Assembly: GCF_036346875.1 (NCBI RefSeq)
Contig: NZ_CP107852.1
Coordinates: 558,001-622,000, forward strand
Direction of reading: 5' to 3'
Length of the DNA stretch: 64,000 nucleotides
DNA from: Nocardia sp. NBC_00508
Lineage (GTDB): Bacteria; Actinomycetota; Actinomycetes; Mycobacteriales; Mycobacteriaceae
Shown: positions 58,167-64,000 of the stretch, one piece after another
Layout of the letters: the number at the start of each line of letters is the position of its first letter
How positions within the stretch are numbered: the stretch's first letter is position 1
The notes under the pieces: model-generated
The model's database searches: none
What the model was told of the DNA's origin: nothing
What the model saw: the letters and a program-made list of their open reading frames with translations, nothing else
Translations under genes and position numbers: made by a program

Positions 58167-59501
58167 TCATGGTGTTGTGAGGGCGACGACCGGCCGCATC
58201 CGGGTGGCGCGCACACTCGTCGACGAGGTCGCGGCGAGGGCGATCGCGAAGCTGCCCGTGACGATCGCGGGGTACATCCACCACGGCCCGGAGGGGATCG
58301 GCGAGCCGGTCTTCACGATGCTGTAGGGAACAGCGGTGGCCGCCGCCGCGATCGTGCCGAGAACGACCGCGATGGCCGTTGCGACCACGCTTTCGACGGC
58401 CACCACGCCCACTACCTGATGCCGCGTCGACGCGGTCAGCCGGAGCAGGCCGAACTCCCGCCGCCGATCCCACGTCGCCGCGATCAGCGCGTTGCTGACG
58501 GCGATCGTGCAGAACGCGATGATCATCGCCACGACAAGGTAATTCGCGGCCGCGAACTGCGGACCGATGTCGTCGGGCACACGCTTCACGATGCTGTCCT
58601 CGGTGCTCTGCATGTACAGCGTGCCGGTCGCAATGCCGACGAGTAGCGCCAGCGGTCCGACGACAGTGCTCGCGGCCGCGGCGCGGGCGTTCAGATTGCG
58701 CACGGCCAACCGGCCGACGCTGCTCGGCACCCATGCGTCGACCCGCCCGGCCACCGCGACGACAGCGGGACTCAACAGCGCCGCACCGATCGCGACACCG
58801 ATACAGGCCGGTCCGGCCACTGCCGCCAGCAGCGGTCCGTCGGACATGAACAGCGTGCTGACCCCGCAGCCGAGGCCGAGCAGCAGGAATGCCACACCGA
58901 TCATCGGCTTCGCTCGGGAGACCACGCCTTCCTCGGCACCCGAGGCGTCGGCCAGCGCAAGCACCGGCGGGACCGTTGCCGCGCGACGCCCCGCGAACAC
59001 CGCGGCCAGCGCCGCCGACAGCAGCGAAATGGCCACGCCCGCACAAGCAGTCCGCCAGCTCACGACCAGCTGGATCGGTGCGTCCACCACACCCACCGCC
59101 CGCATCCGGTCGAGGAGAAACGCGCCGAGCCCGATACCGGGTGCGAGTCCGATGATCACCGCGGGCAGCGCGACCGCGATCGTCTCCACCAGCACCGCGC
59201 CGCTCACCTGCCGGGGGACGGCGCCGATCGATCGGAGCAGGGCAAGCTCCCGCCTGCGCGCCTGGATCACGAGCGTGACGGTGGAGGCGATGCCGAACGC
59301 CACGACAGCGACAGTCCAGCCGCCCATGATCGCCGCGAGGATCGCCAAGGATTTCGCACTGCCATCCGGCGCGGCGACACCGGTCTCGACCAGCGCGGCG
59401 AACGCGGTCAACAGCGCTGTCCCCGTACCGATCACGCACGCCGACGCGACATACGCCGACACGCGGGCCCGCACGGTGCGTAATGCGAAGCGCCACATCA
59501 T
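58167..59501 (-). CDS. ABC exporter permease, FtsX/MacB type
   Basis: 444 residues with two FtsX-like modules, each with four or so TM helices (regions about 10-170 and 240-440), and large extracytoplasmic stretches. 'RRRELALLRSIGAVPRQVSGAVLVE' and 'RRREFGLLRLTASTRHQVVGVVAVE' are the paired coupling motifs of the two halves. ATG 59501 overlaps the ATPase stop (ATGA). It most likely exports a hydrophobic compound or peptide together with the ATPase. The larger open frame upstream is shadow. Confidence 0.88.
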   Translation of the reverse strand: MMWRFALRTVRARVSAYVASACVIGTGTALLTAFAALVETGVAAPDGSAKSLAILAAIMGGWTVAVVAFGIASTVTLVIQARRRELALLRSIGAVPRQVSGAVLVETIAVALPAVIIGLAPGIGLGAFLLDRMRAVGVVDAPIQLVVSWRTACAGVAISLLSAALAAVFAGRRAATVPPVLALADASGAEEGVVSRAKPMIGVAFLLLGLGCGVSTLFMSDGPLLAAVAGPACIGVAIGAALLSPAVVAVAGRVDAWVPSSVGRLAVRNLNARAAAASTVVGPLALLVGIATGTLYMQSTEDSIVKRVPDDIGPQFAAANYLVVAMIIAFCTIAVSNALIAATWDRRREFGLLRLTASTRHQVVGVVAVESVVATAIAVVLGTIAAAATAVPYSIVKTGSPIPSGPWWMYPAIVTGSFAIALAATSSTSVRATRMRPVVALTTP

Positions 59502-60295
59502 CGAACACCGCCATGGTAGGCAAGGCCATCGGCCAGCCGCGCCATTCGCGCCGCGACGGCGTCGGCGGTCGGCCGCGGCATCGCGTCCACCACCCGCCCG
59601 TCCGCGAAGAAGACCACGGCATCGGCGACAGATGCGGCCACCGGATCGTGGGTGACCATCACGATGGTGCGCCCCGCGCTGTCGACGGCATCTCGGAGCA
59701 AGCCGAGCACCTCGGCGGCGGACCGGCTGTCGAGCGCACCGGTCGGCTCGTCGGCGAAGATCACCGCCGGCCCGCTCAGCAGCGCGCGGGCGATCGCCAC
59801 CCGCTGTTGCTGACCGCCGGACAACGCCGCAGGCCGCGCGTGCACATGCTGCGCGAGACCGAGCCGGGCCAGGACATCCAGCACAGCACCGGCCGGTATC
59901 CGCCGGGAGGCGAATTCCATGGGGAGCGTGACATTTTGCTGCACGGTCAGGGTCGGCACCAGATTGTAGGACTGGAAGATGAAGCCGAGCCGATCGCGAC
60001 GCAGCCGCGTCAGTGCGTCCTCGTCGAGCATCGTCAGCTCGACCCCATCGATCACCACCGATCCCGAACTCGGCCGATCCAGTCCGGCCGCGCACTGCAG
60101 CAACGTGCTCTTACCCGAGCCGGACGGCCCCATGACAGCGGTGAAGGAGCGGCGGGGGAATGCCAGGCTCACGCCGTCGAGGACCCTCGTCGTGGTTGGG
60201 CCCGCTCCGTAAACCTTGACCACCTCACGCAACACCACGCTGTAGCGCGAGAGCGTCGACTCCGACACTCTCTCTGAATACACTGTACGAGTCAT
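59498..60295 (-). CDS. ABC exporter ATPase, LolD/MacB type
   Basis: 265 residues. Walker A GPSGSGKST, Q-loop 'FIFQSYNLVPTLTVQQNV', signature LSGGQQQR, Walker B 'AVIFADEPTGALD' and 'VMVTHDPVAASVAD', all intact. The pattern is typical of MacB/LolD-type exporters. The ATG at 60295 has no ribosome site and may give a leaderless message. It is divergent from the zinc-ribbon TetR gene, which is the likely repressor of this exporter. Confidence 0.92.
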   Translation of the reverse strand: MTRTVYSERVSESTLSRYSVVLREVVKVYGAGPTTTRVLDGVSLAFPRRSFTAVMGPSGSGKSTLLQCAAGLDRPSSGSVVIDGVELTMLDEDALTRLRRDRLGFIFQSYNLVPTLTVQQNVTLPMEFASRRIPAGAVLDVLARLGLAQHVHARPAALSGGQQQRVAIARALLSGPAVIFADEPTGALDSRSAAEVLGLLRDAVDSAGRTIVMVTHDPVAASVADAVVFFADGRVVDAMPRPTADAVAARMARLADGLAYHGGVR

Positions 60296-60371
60296 AAATG
60301 CATGGTACTGAACGCTCCTAACCTGTCGACATATAGATGCGAGTAACCGCCAGTGAACTGGCATTTCATCC

Positions 60372-60446
60372 GTACTCAGCCGCTGAGTACCGACACGCGC
60401 CCGGCATCGAGTAGACTTTCGTCACGGACCGAATTTTGTGACGAAA
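60372..60446. promoter_or_regulatory. Two inverted repeats between exporter and TetR gene
   Basis: A perfect 19-bp palindrome with arms GTACTCAGC / GCTGAGTAC (60372-60390), and a second site with arms TTTCGTCAC / GTGACGAAA (60417-60425 and 60438-60446, 12-base spacer). Both lie in the divergent region and before the TetR start at 60458. Likely operators for that TetR protein. Confidence 0.65.
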
Positions 60447-60457
60447 AGAGTCTCGGG

Positions 60458-61270
60458 ATGCCGACTTGCCAGGTGTGCGGCCGGATGCTGGCGCCCGCGG
60501 TGCGTGGCAGGCCCGCCCGATACTGCTCACGCGCCTGCCGGGCACGGGCGTATCGGGAACGCGTCGCGGCGAAGCAACAGGAAGTCGCCGAGCCGACCGA
60601 GGAGGCCGGTGCCGCGCTCACCGTCGACCGCGTGGTGCGCGCCGCGATCGCGCTGGCGGACCGGGAGGGCGGCGCAGGCCCGTCCATGCGCCGCACCGCG
60701 GCCGAACTAGGCGTCGGTGTGATGTCGCTGTACCGCTATGTTCCCGGCAAGGAGGAACTCGGCGGACTGATGATCGACGCCGTATTCGGCGACCACCCGC
60801 TGCCGGAACCCGGCCCGCCGGGCTGGCGGGCGAAGCTGGAACTGTCCGCCCACCAGGAGTGGGACATCTACCGCGAACACCCTTGGGTACCACAGCTGTT
60901 CGCCATCACCACCCGCCCGCCGGCCGCACCGCGCATGATGGGGTACACCGACTGGCGCATCCGCGCGGTCGACGGCCTCGGCCTCGATTTCCCGACCATG
61001 GTGCGCATCGCGATCATGGTCTCCACACACACCCAGAGCGCCGCGTATCCGCTCGCCAGGGAGAGGTACGCGAGCGATACCCGCGAACAGTGGATGGACG
61101 CACGCAGCAGCAAGGTCCAGGAAATCTTCGCCTCCGGCGAGTTGCCGATGATCGCCCGGTTCGACGCCGACGCGTTCGATGCCTCGCAGCCGCAGAGCAT
61201 ATTCGACTTCGGTTTGCGCTGCCTGCTCGACGGCGTCGCGAAAATCGTTCCCGACCGCGCCACCGCCTAG
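60458..61270 (+). CDS. TetR-family regulator with N-terminal zinc ribbon
   Basis: 270 residues. Cys4, Cys7, Cys23 and Cys27 form a zinc-ribbon-like knuckle with the basic 'RARAYRER' after it. The TetR helix-turn-helix follows (about 60-105; 'SMRRTAAELGVGVMSLYRYVPGKEELGGL') and the C-terminal ligand domain resembles TetR_C ('WREHPWVPQLF...RMMGYTDWRI'-like pattern). The added zinc ribbon is known in a subset of actinomycete TetR proteins. It is divergent from the ABC exporter genes and probably represses them. Start at ATG 60458; ribosome site weak. Confidence 0.88.
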   Translation: MPTCQVCGRMLAPAVRGRPARYCSRACRARAYRERVAAKQQEVAEPTEEAGAALTVDRVVRAAIALADREGGAGPSMRRTAAELGVGVMSLYRYVPGKEELGGLMIDAVFGDHPLPEPGPPGWRAKLELSAHQEWDIYREHPWVPQLFAITTRPPAAPRMMGYTDWRIRAVDGLGLDFPTMVRIAIMVSTHTQSAAYPLARERYASDTREQWMDARSSKVQEIFASGELPMIARFDADAFDASQPQSIFDFGLRCLLDGVAKIVPDRATA

Positions 61271-61336
61271 CGCCCGCCACTCTGACCGGCGGCGTGGAAT
61301 CCTGAGCCTTCGCCGCAGCGATCCACTGCCGTGGCG

Positions 61337-62389
61337 TCATGGCAAGAAAAGGCGGTGGCATGGCAGCAGTCTCATCTCCGGCGTCACGAGATCGTCGATG
61401 GTGACCTGCGCGACCAGGTGCTTCCGCCGCGCCTCGGCGGCGAACACCTCGGCGACATCCGCATCGGCCTGGTAGTGCTGAATCGGCAGGCCCTCGATGC
61501 CGAATTCCACCGCCACGTGGCGCTTCGTCGGTCGCGATCGCGCGGTGGGTAGCACCAGCTCGCAGCAGGTCACGGTCCCGCCCGGCGCACTTCGGTACCG
61601 CTCTACGGTGCCTCCCGGGTCGACAAGTTGCCTCACCTTGCCGCCGACCGGTTCATCGGAGTGGTCGCCGGTTTCCCAGACCTCCAGGGTCAGCGTCGTG
61701 GCCTGCGGCGGATGGATCACAACCCGCAGGCGGTTGTCACCGGCCGTCGTGGGATCGTCCACGGCCGCACCGACGAGCAGGCGCATGAGGGAATCGACCG
61801 GCTCGACCAGATCGCCCAGGCCCGCGCGTGAGAGCTTCCAGCGCGCGTAGGACCGCACGACCTCGACAGGGTGAGCGAATGCTTCGACGGTCAGATCAAC
61901 CAGCGCCCCAGACCCGTCATCAGCGCTGGTCTCCCTCAGCGGTTGCCCGTCGAGCAGCAGGGTGGCCTGCGCCGAGTCGGCATACCTCACCAGGAGCGAT
62001 GGACACGCGTCCGCGAACCTGCGCAACATCAGATCTCTCGGTACACCGAGACCGTCGAAATGCTGTGGCGACGGCACGAGCAGATAGGTCGGTTCACCGT
62101 TGCACCTGGCCAGCGTGTCCAGCAGCATCCACAGCGCAGTTGTCGGTGGTGGACCACCCAGCACCCGCTCCAGCGCAATTCGGCGGCGGGCCGCGGTCGC
62201 CCGGATCCGCTCGTGCTCACCCGCCGTCAACATCGACCACAACGCCTGACCCGGCGGCTCCAACTCGGCGAACACTCTGCCTTTGATCGAACCGTCGAAG
62301 TGCGCGGCCAGCGCCTCCAACTCGCCCGTGACCTCATCGGCGCGTTCACCGACCAGCGACAGTTGCAAATACCCGAACGTCGGCGCCAT
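61337..62389 (-). CDS. Hypothetical protein, resolvase-like head and ATPase-like tail
   Basis: 350 residues. The first 60 ('FGYLQLSLVGERADEVTGELEALAAHFDGSIKGRVFAELE') resemble the N-terminal strand-helix of serine recombinase-like proteins but lack an evident catalytic Ser in a recombinase motif. Residues about 215-310 ('NRLRVVIHPPQATTLTLEVWETGDHSDEPVGGKVRQLVDP') look like a histidine-kinase-type ATPase-like fold without clear ATP-binding boxes. Three bases after the small gene at 62393, so these two are likely one transcript. Function unknown. Confidence 0.6.
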   Translation of the reverse strand: MAPTFGYLQLSLVGERADEVTGELEALAAHFDGSIKGRVFAELEPPGQALWSMLTAGEHERIRATAARRRIALERVLGGPPPTTALWMLLDTLARCNGEPTYLLVPSPQHFDGLGVPRDLMLRRFADACPSLLVRYADSAQATLLLDGQPLRETSADDGSGALVDLTVEAFAHPVEVVRSYARWKLSRAGLGDLVEPVDSLMRLLVGAAVDDPTTAGDNRLRVVIHPPQATTLTLEVWETGDHSDEPVGGKVRQLVDPGGTVERYRSAPGGTVTCCELVLPTARSRPTKRHVAVEFGIEGLPIQHYQADADVAEVFAAEARRKHLVAQVTIDDLVTPEMRLLPCHRLFLP

Positions 62390-62392
62390 CGG

Positions 62393-62605
62393 TCACCCGG
62401 CCTGCTCGAACCGTTCGAGCGCCCGCGCACGCCCCGCAAGTGCTCGCCGGATGGCAGCGCACTGGTGACCCGGATCCTCGCGCAACCAGACGGTGGCCCA
62501 CCCTTTGGCCACCACCTCGCACCGGCCGTTCGCCGGAAGTTCGCACTGCTCGCAGCTGAATTTCCACTCGGCAACCGACCGGGATCTGCCGATCGTCCAG
62601 GTCAT
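62393..62605 (-). CDS. Small hypothetical protein with paired cysteines
   Basis: 70 residues from ATG 62605: 'MTWTIGRSRSVAEWKFSCEQCELPANGRCEVVAKGW' followed by a charged helix. The CxxC pair and later Cys resemble a small metal or zinc-binding module. It ends three bases before the start of the 350-residue gene and probably forms a two-gene unit with it. The longer frame to 62659 lacks a ribosome site. Family not recognised. Confidence 0.55.
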   Translation of the reverse strand: MTWTIGRSRSVAEWKFSCEQCELPANGRCEVVAKGWATVWLREDPGHQCAAIRRALAGRARALERFEQAG

Positions 62606-62698
62606 GAGCCCCAGTTTTACTGTTCCAGAGCGTGCGCGAAACGCTGCATCTTGCAGCATTAAGCGCTCTGTTCGGCGACTCCAGCAAACTCTGCGCTC

Positions 62699-63883
62699 CT
62701 ACGGCATCCTCGGAACCTCGTCACCCGCCCCGGCGCGACGACGTTTCGCGTCCACCTCGGCGCGGATCGCTGCGGTGTGCTCGCCGAGAGCGGGCACCGC
62801 ACCCATCAGTGCTTCGCGCCCCGGCACCGTGACTGCGGGGAGCAGCGCTTGCACCGATCCTTGCGGCGTGTCGACAGTGCGCCAGCGATCCCGCGCCGCC
62901 AGCTGTGGGTGGGCAGCGAACTCCGCCGGGGTGCGCAGACACCCGTTCGCGATGCCTGCGTCATCCAGGGCGGCGAGGATCTCGTGCGCGGTGGATGACG
63001 CGAACGCACGCTCGAGTAGCGACTTCAGCTCGGGTCGGTGCGCAACTCGGTCGGAGTTGTGTGCGAAGCGCTCGTCGGCAATGAGATCGGGCCGACCGAG
63101 GATCTCTTCGCACAGTCGTGCCCATTCCCGGTCGTTCTGCACTCCCAAGAAGACCTGACCACCGTCGCCGGTCGCGTACGGACCATATGGCGCGATCGAA
63201 GCGTGGTGCGCGCTGGACCGGACCGGCGGATGGTCACCGTATGTCGTGTAGTAGATCGGCTGGGTCATCCACTCACCCAAGGCGTCGATCATGGCGACTT
63301 CCAGAGCCTTCGCTTCGCCGGTACGTTCACGCTCATACAGCGCGGTGAGGATTCCGGTGTAGGCATACATTCCACCGGCGATGTCGGCGACGGAGATTCC
63401 CGCCTTCACGGGCTCATCGGGTGTCCCGGTCACGGAAAGCAAGCCGGTCTCGCACTGGATGAGCAGGTCGTAAGCCTTCTTCGAGCGATACGGCCCAGAC
63501 GACCCGTAACCCGAGAGTGAGCACGTGATGAGGCCAGGATGCCGTGCCCGGAGGGTTTCGGCTGCCAGCCCGAGCCGTTCGTCGGATCCAGGGGCAAGGT
63601 TCTGCACGAAGACGTCGGCTCCGGCGATGAGGGTCTCGAGCACCGCGAGGTCCTCGGGCTGCTTCAGATCCAGCGTCACGCTTTCCTTGCCGCGGTTCAG
63701 CCAGGTGAAATAGCTGGATTGACCGTGCACGGTGCGGTCGTAGTCGCGGGCGAAGTCGCCCACGAGAGGGCGTTCGACCTTGATGACTCGTGCGCCGAGA
63801 TCGGCCAGCTGACGGGTGGCGAACGGGATGGCGACAGCTTGCTCGAGCGCAACCACCGTGATCCCTTCGAGCGGATGCATCAT
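62699..63883 (-). CDS. Family III CoA-transferase (CaiB/BaiF type)
   Basis: 394 residues with the family's fold: 'PLEGITVVALEQAVAIPFATRQLADLGARVIKVERP', 'FTWLNRGKESVTLDLK' and the catalytic Asp139 in 'KKAYDLLIQCETGLLSVTG', followed by 'AGISVADIAGGMYAYTGILTALYER'. These enzymes move CoA between carboxylic acids. Two ATGs (63883 and 63880) are possible; the first overlaps the upstream acyl-CoA dehydrogenase stop (ATGA). Co-transcription with that gene suggests degradation of a branched, aromatic or steroid side-chain acid. Confidence 0.93.
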   Translation of the reverse strand: MMHPLEGITVVALEQAVAIPFATRQLADLGARVIKVERPLVGDFARDYDRTVHGQSSYFTWLNRGKESVTLDLKQPEDLAVLETLIAGADVFVQNLAPGSDERLGLAAETLRARHPGLITCSLSGYGSSGPYRSKKAYDLLIQCETGLLSVTGTPDEPVKAGISVADIAGGMYAYTGILTALYERERTGEAKALEVAMIDALGEWMTQPIYYTTYGDHPPVRSSAHHASIAPYGPYATGDGGQVFLGVQNDREWARLCEEILGRPDLIADERFAHNSDRVAHRPELKSLLERAFASSTAHEILAALDDAGIANGCLRTPAEFAAHPQLAARDRWRTVDTPQGSVQALLPAVTVPGREALMGAVPALGEHTAAIRAEVDAKRRRAGAGDEVPRMP

Positions 63884-64000
63884 GGGGCCACCGAGTTCCT
63901 CTTGACCAGCTGCTTTGCGATGACACCGCGCTGGATTTCGTTCGTTCCCTCGCCGACGATCATCAGCGGGGCATCGCGGAAGTAGCGCTCGACATCGAAC
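63880..64000 (-). CDS. Acyl-CoA dehydrogenase, C-terminal end only
   Basis: The last 39 or so residues of an acyl-CoA dehydrogenase that continues beyond the window: 'VERYFRDAPLMIVGEGTNEIQRGVIAKQLVKR' is the standard C-terminal helix, including the GTNEIQ motif near the FAD site. The stop overlaps the CoA-transferase start, so the two form an operon. Substrate unknown. Confidence 0.93.
   Translation of the reverse strand, partial: FDVERYFRDAPLMIVGEGTNEIQRGVIAKQLVKRNSVAP

Overview
The window is high-GC actinomycete DNA, most likely from Nocardia or a close mycolic-acid relative such as Rhodococcus. This rests on the GC-rich codon use, many GTG and TTG starts, ATGA/GTGA gene overlaps, a fused CysNC, a MarP-type protease, a KstR-type operator and a type VII (ESX) secretion toxin locus. 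No rRNA, tRNA, CRISPR array or intact insertion sequence was seen.

Left part (1-8.1 kb): a truncated EthD-domain gene, then a leftward block of sulfotransferase, short-chain dehydrogenase and DUF1214 protein, divergent from an IclR regulator. After the regulator come cysD and cysNC, which make PAPS, the sulfate donor the sulfotransferase needs. A perfect KstR-type box precedes iclR and a one-mismatch copy precedes cysD, so the block may be a sulfation module under lipid/steroid control. From 8 to 15.9 kb are small accessory genes: a duplicated membrane protein, two imine-reductase-like genes sharing a conserved upstream element, a DUF6463 membrane protein with tandem operators, an ArsR-VOC pair, a second VOC protein, a WYL regulator divergent from a RidA-like gene across a 41-bp perfect palindrome, and a DUF488 protein.

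16.1-19.6 kb holds a TIR-TM-WD40 receptor-like protein with 14 WD40 units (two seven-bladed propellers) followed by a small three-TM membrane protein, a candidate defence or cell-fate module. 19.8-27.5 kb holds an epoxide hydrolase, a large LuxR-type ATPase regulator, an acyl-CoA dehydrogenase, a TetR regulator and a PLP enzyme, then a relic of a GNAT gene.

27.97-44.9 kb is the standout region: a protein with a YrhB-like tail, a YbaB-like protein, a 560-residue ESX-type protein and a single 4,427-residue giant. The giant joins, in order, an ESX-type helical and hydrophobic head, a proline-rich stalk, histidine-kinase-type ATPase domains, a conserved central region, a NUDIX hydrolase, an R-S-E ADP-ribosyltransferase, a duplicated helical module, a PP2C phosphatase, an MFS-like membrane domain and a small tail. 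The NUDIX-ART part is visibly AT-richer than its surroundings, as expected of an imported toxin cassette.

45.3-52.1 kb is a compact operon: GntR regulator, 2x[4Fe-4S] ferredoxin, lipoprotein binding protein, ABC permease and ATPase, and a flavoprotein fused to HEAT repeats. It looks like an uptake-plus-reduction system for a small, possibly sulfur-containing, solute. The rest (52-64 kb) carries a MarP-like protease, degenerate repeats, an NAD-dependent epimerase, a GNAT, a fumarylacetoacetase/metallo-beta-lactamase fusion with tandem operators, a saccharopine-dehydrogenase-like protein, an ABC exporter divergent from a zinc-ribbon TetR regulator, two small unknown genes, a CoA-transferase and the end of an acyl-CoA dehydrogenase.
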